Shown one piece after another: positions 1-8,625 of a DNA stretch of 39,150 bases. The translations under genes and the position numbers were made by a program. Numbering within the stretch: position 1 is the first letter of the stretch; each line of letters starts with the position of its first letter. This stretch comes from Nemertoderma westbladi. Taxonomy: Eukaryota > Xenacoelomorpha > Nemertodermatida > Nemertodermatidae. Under the pieces are notes generated by a model. That model saw only the letters and a program-made list of their open reading frames with translations. It did no database searches and was not told where the DNA came from. The stretch spans positions 1 through 39,150 of the forward strand of contig JAUCBJ010001627.1 in NCBI GenBank assembly GCA_032718475.1, in the 5' to 3' direction.

Positions 1-1
1 C

Positions 2-600
2 GATGGTAGCAAGACGGAAGAATATCTACAGTTCCAGCGTATGTACAGCAATAAGATCTTGACAAAAAATATCACACAGGTGGAGTGCCTTAAATATCTA
101 CAAGTCTATACAGGGGGGCCAGCTTACGATATCGTGACGCAATACCAAGGTATTGAAGGAGGATTCACGACTGCATGGAGAGCCCTGGACAGGGAATTTG
201 GCCATCCTGCGAAGATTATCTGACAAACCTTAAGGGGAATAACATCAGGCGGACCCGCAGATACCCCCATTAGCATCAAGACATTCGCTAACAAAGTAGA
301 GAAAGCGCTAATAGTATTAAAGACTCTAGATGCACCTTACAAACTCAATGCATCAAACAACATCACCACGATAGCGCAGGCACTACCGATCTGGCTGAGA
401 AACAAATGGAGAAAGATCGCTTTCTCCACTCGAGAAAAGAAAGGTGCAGAGCCAGGTGGAGGAGATGTCGAACTTCCTTAACTACGAGGCGGAATTAATA
501 ACAGATCCAGTCTATAGTGAGGACAGTCTAGGTAAGGCACCAAAACGGAATACAGCCGACCTAAACCGGAACATAGTCCGGCGGATGCATTTCCGAAAGT
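2..600 (+). pseudogene. Gag capsid-like region (DUF1759 type) of the outer element
   Basis: The frame is open from base 2, so the gene starts before the window. The translation around 41-220 (YLQVYTGGPAYDIV, then WRALDREFGHPAKII) matches the DUF1759 capsid of BEL/Pao Gag, where 'A...W..L...FG' is typical. An in-frame TGA sits at 221-223, after which the same frame continues to a TAA near 479. A different frame then carries FLNYEAELITDPVYS (about 460-510), the usual C-terminal signature of BEL/Pao Gag (EAE...DPVY). At least one stop and one frameshift make this a pseudogene. Gag would form the cytoplasmic virus-like particle that packages element RNA. Confidence 0.7.
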
Positions 601-769
601 GAGACAGTCGCTACACATGCGGCCACACAGGGGACTTCTAGTCCACAGAGAGCTGGGAGTAGAGCCACACCGTGGCAGGGACAGAGGCAAAGTAACAACA
701 CAAACAAATACAAACCCAATACCCCCAGTAGGCCGAGTCCAAGTAACCAAAACTACTAAACCGCTAGAT

Positions 770-1000
770 ATGAATCTAAGCGCAATACGTGAAGCGCTAT
801 ATAAGGAATGCTACAATCCCGAATACAAATGTCAATTGCATAGAGATGGGACCCATAAGACCATAGACTGTAAGCATTGGCAGGCGTTACTCAAACAAGA
901 TCGGATAGCCTACACTGGTAAGAATGGACTATGTCATCGATGCGTGGTAGGAGGACACTGGAACGATCTCGATCCACGTGACCACGATCTCAAGCAAAGA
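770..1000 (+). pseudogene. Gag zinc-knuckle region of the outer element
   Basis: Inside an open frame of 599-1111 the translation has a Cys/His array: C-x5-C-x3-H-x6-C (the CYNPEYKC stretch to DCKHW), then about 25 residues later C-x2-C-x4-H (CHRCVVGGHW). This spacing is the usual nucleic-acid-binding knuckle between the capsid and protease of BEL/Pao elements. The rest of the frame (to 1111) is low-complexity and charged and probably frame-shifted. The protease active-site segment expected just after it is not seen, so sequence is probably missing between about 1000 and 1080. Confidence 0.6.
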
Positions 1001-1039
1001 CGATGTCATGAAGATGAGGAGGGGACGATGCGAGATTGC

Positions 1040-1440
1040 AGCGATAACCCCAGGGTGCGACTATGGGGCTACCATCGAAGCCATTCAGATAATAGAGTCG
1101 ATCAACATTAACGGCAGGCGACCTATGAAGATCGAGATCGAGCAGTACCGGTACCTGGACGACATCGACTTCTCCGTACCAGAACTGGACGTCCCAAAAG
1201 TGTCTCTCATAGTCGGCATGGACTGTCCGACGGCCCATGAGAGACTACAGACCATTTTCGGCGATGGCAGGGAGCGAGACCCGGTGGCCATTCTCACGCC
1301 ATTCGGATGGACGCTCAGTGGCCCAATAAAGACGAGGATCCCATTTAGCATGTCCGAAACATCTGGATGCATGCTGTCTGGTACTGTTGAGGACATAGAG
1401 GAGAAACCAAAGACGGGCGATGGGGAGGTCCCACATGATA
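1040..1440 (+). pseudogene. DUF1758/peptidase A17 C-terminal half, outer element
   Basis: Within the open frame 978-1604, the residues VSLIVGMDCPTAHE and then AILTPFGWTLSGPI are the hallmark of the BEL/Pao protease-to-RT junction (LIG.D ... A..T..GW.L.G). The aspartate-containing active-site strand that should precede it is missing. The frame runs on through a duplicated EKPKTGDG / QKPKMGDG segment (about 1400-1475) into the tandem repeats, so the end of the ORF is not a protein end. The inner element has the equivalent block at about 12370-12480 (LLIGLDTPE ... MGWTLCGI). RT does not follow. Confidence 0.65.
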
Positions 1441-1477
1441 AGCAGCCCGAGCAGAAACCAAAGATGGGCGATGGGGC

Positions 1478-2408
1478 TAATTTATATATGCACTACTTGT
1501 GGGCACTGAGGGCGCCACGTGAGGAGTTGATGGGGGGGGGGGGGGAGGTATGTACGCATACCATAATAGAAGGGTACGGGCATGCCGGCGTGCATGATAC
1601 ATAGGTGTAGGTAGTTAATTACGTACGTCGGATGGGTACAAAACGTACCAACGTACCTAATTTATATATGCACTATTGTGGGCACGGAGGGCGCCACGTA
1701 AGGAGTTGAGGGGGGGGGGGGTATGTACGCATACCGTAATAGAAGGGTATGGGTGTGCCGGCATGCATGATACATAGGTGTAGGTAGTTAATTACGTACA
1801 TTGGATGGGTACAAAATGTACCAACGTACCTAATTTACATATGCACTATTGTGGGCACTGATGGCGCCACGTGAGGAGTTGAGGGGGGGTATGCACGCAT
1901 ACCTTAGTAGAGGGGTACATAGTACTGTAAACTTGTGGGCACTGAGGGCACCAAGTAAGGAGTTGAGGGGGGGGGTATGTACGCATACCATAATAGAATG
2001 GTACGGGCGTGCCGGCGTGCATGATACATAGGTGTAGCTAGTTAATTACGTACGTCGGATGGGTACAAAATGTACCAACATACCTAATTTACATACGCAC
2101 TATTGTGGGCACTTAGGGTGCCATGTAAGGAGTTGAGGGGGGGGGGGGTATGTACGCATACCATAATAGAAGGGTATGGGTGTGCCGGCATGCATGATAC
2201 ATAGGTGTAGGTAGTTAATTACGTACATTGGATGGGTACAAAATGTACCAACGTACCTAATTTACATATGCACTATTGTGGGCACTGATGGCGCCACGTG
2301 AGGAGTTGAGGGGGGGTATGCACGCATACCTTAGTAGAGGGGTACATAGTACCGTAAACTTGTGGGCACAGAGGGCACCACGTGAGGAGTTGAGGGGGAT
2401 ATGTAGGC
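1478..2408 (+). repeat. G-rich tandem repeat, about 5-6 partial units
   Basis: Units start with TAATTTAYATATGCACTA at 1478, 1658, 1831, 2085 and 2258, so the period is 173-180 bp, with one longer 254-bp unit containing an internal partial duplication. Each unit has a GTGGGCAC..GGCGCCACGTGAGGAG block, a poly-G run (14 G at 1532-1545, 12 G at 1710-1721, 12 G at 2137-2148), a palindromic GTACGCATAC, and a GTACGTACC end. The array occupies the place where the outer element's pol should be. Short open frames through it follow the repeat and are unlikely to be genes. Confidence 0.85.
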
Positions 2409-2740
2409 GTGGTAGGATAGACTGTGTAGGCCGCATGAACTAGACTACTGTAGCGCATAATCCGTAGTTCAGAGTTAGAACATTGCTACAGAGCCAGAAG
2501 GATATCTGGTAGGAAGCTACTACAAGAGTAAGAAATTGTAGCTAGTCTTCTCTGTAGACAAGTAGTGATGAATTACTTACATAGTAATTGAGTAGTAGAT
2601 ATAGTAATAGCATGTCAGTTGAGGTTGGGGAGTAAACACTGCACTATAGAATCAGGGGTAAATTAGCACATAGAGGGGAACACTAGTATGAAACATAGTC
2701 TGAAGAAGATAGGAGGTAGGCCATCACTGATTTAAACTAA
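2409..2740. other. Unassigned outer-element DNA
   Basis: I see no ORF, repeat or known motif here. It separates the tandem repeats from the exonuclease-like ORF, and a TAA at 2738-2740 closes that frame upstream. Confidence 0.5.
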
Positions 2741-3120
2741 TTAAGACCATACTTAGTTATCTCTTGCCCTACTGAGCCTTTCAAAGGCACCACCAGTCTG
2801 GTGAGAGAGGAGAATCGTGATGGCGGGGAAACTATGAAGGAGTTTATCGTATTCCGTGGAGAGGGGCGGATAGATATGGTCCCAGATGACGTGGAGACAG
2901 TAGAGGATGATGGTGGGATAAGAAAGGGGTCAGGAGGGTCGAGTAGAACTATATTGCTGCATTTAGCGGCCATGAATGGAGATATTTTTCTGATTGACCT
3001 AGCGACCTATGGTAAGAAGACCGGGCCAAAGTTGAACCGCCTACCGGATGCGATGCAGAAGCTGGTAAGGTCAAAGACTATGATGGAGATTGGATCGGCG
3101 ATACGTGGCAACGCGGAGAG
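2741..3120 (+). pseudogene. Exonuclease-like ORF of the outer element, 5' part, cut by the inner element
   Basis: The frame is open from 2741, with the first ATG near 2834. The translation contains IVFRGEG, then ILLHLAAMNGDIFLIDL, then MEIGSAIRGNAE, ending at the inner element's insertion site (3120). In DEDDy 3'-5' exonucleases the order is a strand with DxE, a 'LLQLA..DGxxxLxDL' strand, and 'KxGxxxxxD'. Here the first motif has R-G-E for DxE and the second has N for the final D, so catalysis is doubtful even before the insertion. The ORF resumes at 18424. It sits just upstream of the 3' end, the same place as the exonuclease-like ORF3 of the inner element. Identification is inferred from motif order and needs a structure search. 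Confidence 0.5.
3116..3120. repeat. Target-site duplication GAGAG, left copy
   Basis: GAGAG directly precedes the TG of the left LTR and recurs directly after the CA of the right LTR (18419-18423). Five bases is the usual duplication length for BEL/Pao integrases. Confidence 0.85.
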
Positions 3121-4618
3121 TGTTGCCGTTATCCCAACACCAGGGGGGAAAAACGCCGATGCTGGAGACGTGACTTTACAGACCACCGAGCCCCGGCCAG
3201 TCACCGGATATTGATTGTGGAGAAGGAATGATTTCTGAGATGCAGGTTGCGGTTGAGAAAAAGCTGCATTAGTTGGATATACTCTTTAATGTAACTGAAC
3301 TCTGTTGAACCTGATTGAGAATAATTTTGGGCTTCCCCAAATCAATATACACCAAATATTCACAATAATTATACACGACAATATAAATCCCTACAGTATA
3401 TTATTTAATTACCCACTGTTCGCTCAGATTTTAGCCTAACTAATGTTCCCCAGATTTTCCCTCGGTCCTAGTCTTGATGCCGTAGTGTCGGTGTCGGTCG
3501 ACCCTGTCGCGTGTCCGTTCCACCCCTCCCGAACCCCGAAGGGAACGATCATCGAGAACCAGCACGGCTTGGCTAAGGGTCGGTCCAGTCGGTAGACTCT
3601 GTCGCGTATCCGTACCACCCCTCTCGAACCCCGAAGGGATCGGTCATCGAGAACCAGTACGGCTTGGCTAGGAGTCTGTCGTGTCGGTGGACCCGTTCGC
3701 GTGTCCGTCCAACCCCTCACGAACCCCGAAGGGTTCAATCATCGAGAACCAGTACGGCTTGGCTAGAGGTCCGTCGGTTCATCGCAGAAACCCAACCACC
3801 TAGGCTTTCCGAGTCCCTTTCAGGCTCGTAGTCGCTTCGGCAGCCGAGAAACTGCTCCGAACAGTCGGTAGGCCAGTAGAGTCTAGTCCTTTGTCTTTCG
3901 ACCCCGTCGCGTGTCCGTCCCACCCCTCACGAACCCCGAAGGGAACGATCATCGAGAACCAGTACGGCTTGGCTAAGGGGTCTGTCGTCGGTTCCCGTCG
4001 CAAATCCCTGGTGCAAGCAGCTGGCGTTCCGATGTCCTTTTCAGGCTCGTAGTAACTGCTGTTGACCAGAGACCGCTAAGGGCAGTCCTCGTCAAACCCT
4101 TCCTCTGTAAGTCGGTAGACCCTTTCGCGTGTCCGTCCCACCCCTCACGAACTCCGAAGGGAACGATCATCGAGAACCAGTACAGCTTGGCTAGGGGTCT
4201 GTCGTGTCGTTTCCCGTCGCAAGTCCCTGACACAAGCAGCTGGCGTTCCGATGTCCTTTTCAGGCTCATAATAACTGCTGTTGGCCAGGGACCGCTAAGG
4301 GCAGTCCTTGTCCTTTAGGCCTGGCGCGTTACCAAATCCACCTCTACAGGCAGCAGGAAGTTGGCCAGGGCCTAATAGTAATCAGGCTAACCTGAATACT
4401 GCTTGAATTTTCCATCCCCCTTGGCCCTTATAAACATGAAATTAGTCCCGTACCCTGTAAGTCGCCCCAAAGTTCGCCCATAAATCGCCCCCAGTTTATA
4501 GAATGTGCCCAAAACCCATGGTCCCGCACCCACCCAGTAGTAATATCGGAATAATCATTTTAAATTAATACAAAAAAATATTCAACTCGCGTTATGGAAA
4601 GTTGAAATACCGCGAACA
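3121..4618 (-). repeat. 3' LTR of the inner element
   Basis: In window orientation it starts TGTTGCCG and ends CGCGAACA; in element sense it starts TGTTCGCGG. It matches 16925-18418 almost base for base. Differences seen include A/C at 3711, A/G near 3737, 3774, 4184 and 4268, T/C near 4152, a C/T difference near 3946, a 4-bp indel near 4532 and a one-base A-run indel near 4573. Four of the seven substitutions fall in CpG and look like deamination. The LTR contains five copies of a hairpin-bearing repeat (3521-4230). Confidence 0.92.
3521..4230 (-). repeat. Five-copy LTR subrepeat with UUCG-tetraloop hairpins
   Basis: Units begin near 3521, 3616, 3711, 3921 and 4139 and share a core of about 45 bp containing CGAACCCCGAAGGG and AGAACCAGTACGGCTTGGCT. 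On the minus (element-sense) strand the centre reads CCC-TTCG-GGG, a stem closed by the very stable cUUCGg tetraloop. In unit 3 the stem is a perfect 6 bp (3721-3736). The units differ in spacer length and flank but the hairpin core is kept; in the left LTR only unit 5 has a change in it. The right LTR has the same five (from about 17325 to 18030). Confidence 0.8.
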
Positions 4619-4634
4619 GTCCCCCCCAATGACC
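4619..4634 (-). other. Polypurine tract of the inner element
   Basis: On the minus strand ATTGGGGGGGAC lies immediately upstream of the 3' LTR start. A G-rich purine run in this position primes plus-strand DNA synthesis in LTR elements. Confidence 0.6.
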
Positions 4635-4792
4635 TTCGTGAAGTCTGTCGGTAGATTGAGTTTGCGTAGGTCATTCCCAATATAAAAAACCCAAATTTAA
4701 TATTGCATAGTTTTAATTAATTTGGCCTAGAGTTTATATATATATGTATAAAAATAAATGTTCGATAAATGTTCCTGGAATATCCCGATCCA
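4635..4792. other. AT-rich 3' untranslated segment
   Basis: This is short AT-rich sequence between ORF3's stop and the polypurine tract, with a TATATATATATG run near 4735-4746. I see no gene. Confidence 0.5.
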
Positions 4793-7393
4793 CTATTTCT
4801 TTCTCTGATACGCCTTTCGCCTCTTCGCCCGTCGGCTCTCATCGATCGCTATAGATGGTAGAGGAGCGTCAACATCCATCGTGAGCAACGCTTCGGCTTG
4901 TCTCCTGGCGGCTCTTCCTTTCGATGGCAGTGGGATCATATCGGATCGTTGTTCCAACTCGGAGTTGCGAGCCTCGAGGAACCACTCTCCGTCACCGAAC
5001 TCCTCTTTATACGAGTATAAGCGTCTAATGACTTCGAATGGGCCGAATAATCCAGCGCTCAGCAACAAATCCACGTAATGGAAAGGCAGCGTGGCCGACG
5101 TGTGGAGGCGTTCCGGGAAGGAGAAGTACCCGCACGCCATCTCCTGCGCGATATTCCGAGCGTTTCTCCGAACCTTGGTCTTTATGTGGCTGTTTGCGTA
5201 TGTTTCAAACATGACCATATTTCCCATAGTGGTAACGTCTTTGGTAGGACATTTGATATAGCAGCGGGGGCTAGAGGAATGTCCACGGAAACCGCACGTG
5301 GTGCAGAGGTTATATAGGATCGGACAGACGGAAACGTCGTGGCCCGATGTCGCGCAGTATGGGCAATAGAGTATCCCGAGGAGCTGGAGGCACGAATTGG
5401 TAACCCGATTCCTTCTACCGCGTGGGCACTGCTCCGAACCACAGTCGCCGCACACCTCCAACTGCATCTCTCGACTGGGAAATATCGGAATCGGGACGCC
5501 GACGTAATACTCGAGTCGCCGGTCGCTCTTCTGAATATTCGCGGTGGTCGGTAGCCCGCGGAAGGCTGAGCTTTTGCGTAGTAGGTCCTCGCTATGATAA
5601 CCTTCTTTGTGTCCCGTCGGTCTCAACTCGGACGACCGTTTCTGGCGGTGGATCCATTCGGTTTGCTCGGCGTACCAACGGGTTAGTCGCATAGGATCCT
5701 GAGGAACGGAGGGTGTAGTAGCCACCGCTGGTCGGCGAAGAGGTGCCGGGGTTTTCGACGGAGGGATTCCGAGGAGATCGTCGGGAGTCGGCGCAGCGCT
5801 GGGGCCCTTCTCGACCAATATCGCTGAGCGGGTACGTTGATTGCTGGTACTCAGAATCTCCGACGACCAGTCTTCGCCACCCGGGAAAGGATACGGGGAT
5901 AACCTTTGGCACGTATCGCCGAAGTCGTTTAACGCGAAGGTAGTAACCAACTCCCTCGCAGGGCTACCGAAGCCGAGTGGTGAGGAAACGCCCGCTTCCG
6001 TCGTTGGTTCGGCGGAGGCAACCCGTTTGGCTGCCGGTTGGTAAGCGGCCTCCGGCTCGAGTTGTCGCTTCGGGGTGGAGAGAAGAACACCCTCATTTAG
6101 CCATATTTCTTCCCCTTCCGACGAAATCAGAGGCTCCTCCGCACCGAGAAGATCGGTAATCGTAGGGATGTCGTAAGGTCCGCTCTCGTCCCAGGAATCG
6201 ATAACGGCGAGCGTTTTCGTCTCTCCCGGTGTGATGTTCTCAACCGCTTTGAACGCGTGGTTTATAACCTCGTTCCAGTCGTAGTCGACGAAGGAAAGAG
6301 GAACCGCCGTAATGAGGTTATCTAGAGTTTTACAGATAAATTTAGCGACGGTATAGCACTCCATAACGACGTAGACGTAGTTCCGTCGATCGGGATTCTC
6401 CCACCTTTGGTGTATCGTCCACTTCCGGTCAACGTCCTTCCATCGACCCTCTCGCTCGCTCTTTATTTCTAATCCCGGGTATCCACCATATATTTTATTA
6501 TAGTCCCGGAATTTCTGGGGTTTGAAGTCGATGCCGCCGTTTAGCACAGCGAGGTAGCCGATCCCGGATTTCGTCGGTCTCACCTCTCGGAATCCTCGCA
6601 TTAACTCGGCGAATCGTAACCAGGCTAGTAGCGTTTGAGTGTCGACGCAATGGCTAAGGGCGTTGAGGTCGTCTCGTCGGTTTCTTCCTGAAGGAGTGTT
6701 CGTATAGTTGTTCCGAACGTCCGCCTTTATATCCGACCCGATTTTAATGACGTCGAAGTCGAAGAGGATCTTTTGGATTTCCGGAGGTAGCAACCAGATC
6801 GCTCCGGCTGCCTGCACTTCCTGTCTGGGCGTCGGAAATATTCGACACACCAATACCAAACCGTCCAGTGTTCCGAGGATGACGACCAAGGATCGACCGT
6901 ATTCTTTCGCCCCGTACTTTTCTTGGTAGTCGTCGCGATTTTGGATGGTCGATATACGTTCCTCTCGAAGCGTCGCCGTACACTCCGACAGGTTTCCCCA
7001 GTGGGCGAGGTACGTACTCTTGTCGTCGACGAAACTTTGACATCTCGCCAACGTAATCGCTTTCGAGGTGGGCGTCGCGTTTCCCTCGTTGTCGTAGATC
7101 AAACATCGGGATCTGTAGACGCTTTGCCGGAACGTTTCCCAAAACGACGAATCGTCCCCTCCGGTTGCCTTTGCGTTCCGAGTTCTTTTCAGTCTCGTAC
7201 TAGCATCGGCTAACCGGAGGGCTCGTAGATTCTTGGAATCCGGTCCCTCTCGCCCGGTGAATTTAACGACTCGCACGTTCTCATTTAGCAGGGTGCTCCA
7301 ATTTGTATCAAAGTCAGGGGATCCGGGTTGCGAATATTCCAGTAGATCTATCGTGTTACGTAATTCGCCGATAATTTGGCGATTTGGGTCCAT
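4793..7393 (-). CDS. ORF3: exonuclease-like (DEDDy fold) and zinc-knuckle protein in the env position
   Basis: This is an uninterrupted 866-aa frame starting at ATG 7391-7393. Residues 97-103 (CLIYDNE) give D101-x-E103. Residues 168-186 (SLVVILGTLDGLVLVCRIF) fit the 'rvaLLQLAt.dg...l' strand. Residues 216-225 (IKIGSDIKAD) supply D225. Residues 331-345 (WENPDRRNYVYVVME) resemble 'W..RPL...Q..YAAxD', giving Y341-x3-E345 with Glu for the usual Asp. This order is that of DEDDy 3'-5' exonucleases (RNase D, WRN, EXD1 types). Residues about 430-640 are Pro/Ser-rich linker. Residues 648-711 are Cys-rich and include two CCHC knuckles, C677-x2-C-x4-H-x4-C690 and C697-x2-C-x4-H-x5-C711. The C terminus is basic (RRAKRRKAYQRKK), possibly a nuclear signal. 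There is no signal peptide or clear membrane anchor, so it is not a normal envelope protein. It is probably RNA-binding, and nuclease activity is uncertain. Confidence 0.65.
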   Translation of the reverse strand: MDPNRQIIGELRNTIDLLEYSQPGSPDFDTNWSTLLNENVRVVKFTGREGPDSKNLRALRLADASTRLKRTRNAKATGGDDSSFWETFRQSVYRSRCLIYDNEGNATPTSKAITLARCQSFVDDKSTYLAHWGNLSECTATLREERISTIQNRDDYQEKYGAKEYGRSLVVILGTLDGLVLVCRIFPTPRQEVQAAGAIWLLPPEIQKILFDFDVIKIGSDIKADVRNNYTNTPSGRNRRDDLNALSHCVDTQTLLAWLRFAELMRGFREVRPTKSGIGYLAVLNGGIDFKPQKFRDYNKIYGGYPGLEIKSEREGRWKDVDRKWTIHQRWENPDRRNYVYVVMECYTVAKFICKTLDNLITAVPLSFVDYDWNEVINHAFKAVENITPGETKTLAVIDSWDESGPYDIPTITDLLGAEEPLISSEGEEIWLNEGVLLSTPKRQLEPEAAYQPAAKRVASAEPTTEAGVSSPLGFGSPARELVTTFALNDFGDTCQRLSPYPFPGGEDWSSEILSTSNQRTRSAILVEKGPSAAPTPDDLLGIPPSKTPAPLRRPAVATTPSVPQDPMRLTRWYAEQTEWIHRQKRSSELRPTGHKEGYHSEDLLRKSSAFRGLPTTANIQKSDRRLEYYVGVPIPIFPSREMQLEVCGDCGSEQCPRGRRNRVTNSCLQLLGILYCPYCATSGHDVSVCPILYNLCTTCGFRGHSSSPRCYIKCPTKDVTTMGNMVMFETYANSHIKTKVRRNARNIAQEMACGYFSFPERLHTSATLPFHYVDLLLSAGLFGPFEVIRRLYSYKEEFGDGEWFLEARNSELEQRSDMIPLPSKGRAARRQAEALLTMDVDAPLPSIAIDESRRAKRRKAYQRKK

Positions 7394-7924
7394 ATTTACG
7401 ATTATATCCGTTACAAATTAGATCAGTTAATTATAAGTCCAGAAAGTCTGAAACTATAGTGATTGCAGAATAATTCAGTTCAGTTTATTAAATAACATTG
7501 CTATATAGGCATCTATCATCTTATTGCTAATACATTCAGCATTTATAGTTACTATAACTATACATTAATATCCAACCAGTTTTATGACTTTTTATGTCCT
7601 TTCTTTTTTCCAATTCTTTTCTTTAGACTTTTTTATACCTTTTTTTGTCTTTTTTCATTTCTCATTATTATTTCATCACATTTCATTTATTTCAACACAT
7701 TTCATCATTTAGTTCCACCATTTATTTCACATTTTGTTTATTTCCACATCATCATTGGGGTTATAGCCCCCCGGCTATCATCATTTGTTATAAGCGCAGC
7801 ACCAGGGTGCGCATCATTACATTTTCATCATCATACGCGTCATCATTCAGGTTTATAGTAGAGTTGTCTGATCCTTTTCATCATTTCCAACTACATTCAA
7901 TCATCTTCTTTGGTTAATCTTTGT
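7394..7924. other. Pol-ORF3 spacer, strand-asymmetric
   Basis: No credible ORF is present. About 7585-7745 is pyrimidine-rich on + (purine-rich in element sense), with many TTTCATTT-like steps. Because ORF3 starts about 1.2 kb after pol ends, it may be translated from a spliced or internally started RNA, but I see no decisive splice site. Confidence 0.4.
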
Positions 7925-8370
7925 CGTGGAAGGGGTGTTACGCGGCAATCTGGGATCTACAGCTGGGCTAGTTACACCGCCTACGCCCCAAACTGCACAC
8001 GTAACGGACAATGAAGACGCTGGAAGTGAAGTCACGTGGATGCACCAGGGACCCACCAGAATAACACTCCCAACAACATAAAGCTCAGTCGACGAAGTCA
8101 TGTGGGATGGGGTTACGCAACATTCTGGGATCTACAGCTGGACTAGTTACACCGCCTACGCCCCAAAATCCACGCAACGGTCCCACCAGAATAACGCGAC
8201 TGAGCAACATAAAACCCTCTATCGTCGAAGTCATGTGGATGCACCATGGACCCACCAGAATAACGGGATAGAGGGGGTGTTGCGCGGCAATCCGGGATCT
8301 ACAGCTGGACTAGTTACACCGCGTACGCCCCGAACAGCGCACACAACGGACAACATAACATACTACAATG
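7925..8370. repeat. Three tandem copies of an about 170-bp repeat
   Basis: The segment containing GGGATCTACAGCTGG and CTAGTTACACCGC occurs at about 7952, 8127 and 8294 (periods 175 and 167). CCCACCAGAATAAC and GTCATGTGG-type blocks recur between them. It lies between pol and ORF3 of the inner element and has no convincing coding potential. Confidence 0.8.
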
Positions 8371-8625
8371 GATACAATGAATTCCACTTCAAATCTTTAC
8401 CATTTCCAATAATCCAATATCGTAGGTCCCGATGACCAAAATCAGGGTAAACAATACATAAACGACCCTGCGTCAGTCGAAACATCTGCAGGGTGACGCT
8501 GGACTCCACATAACACACGAGGAAACACAAATACCATTGTGTGGTTACAGTTGGTTTAAAGGGGGGTCCATTTTCATTGTCGATAAATCACAGTTTAAAG
8601 AGTTTGTCAACATGATGAGAAGGGT

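Noticed and set aside
3521-4230. tRNA-like genes in the LTR repeats
   Set aside because: A GGTTCG-like word is present, but no cloverleaf or acceptor stem can be formed.
3436-4269. Several minus-strand frames in the LTRs (also 17240-18037)
   Set aside because: They follow the LTR subrepeats, overlap in different frames and resemble no protein.
4793-7393. ORF3 as an envelope glycoprotein
   Set aside because: It has no signal peptide, no convincing transmembrane anchor and no furin-like site in context. The hydrophobic stretch at residues 168-186 fits a core strand of the exonuclease fold.
4881-7421. Plus-strand frames across ORF3
   Set aside because: They are shadows of the 866-aa minus-strand frame, with no domains.
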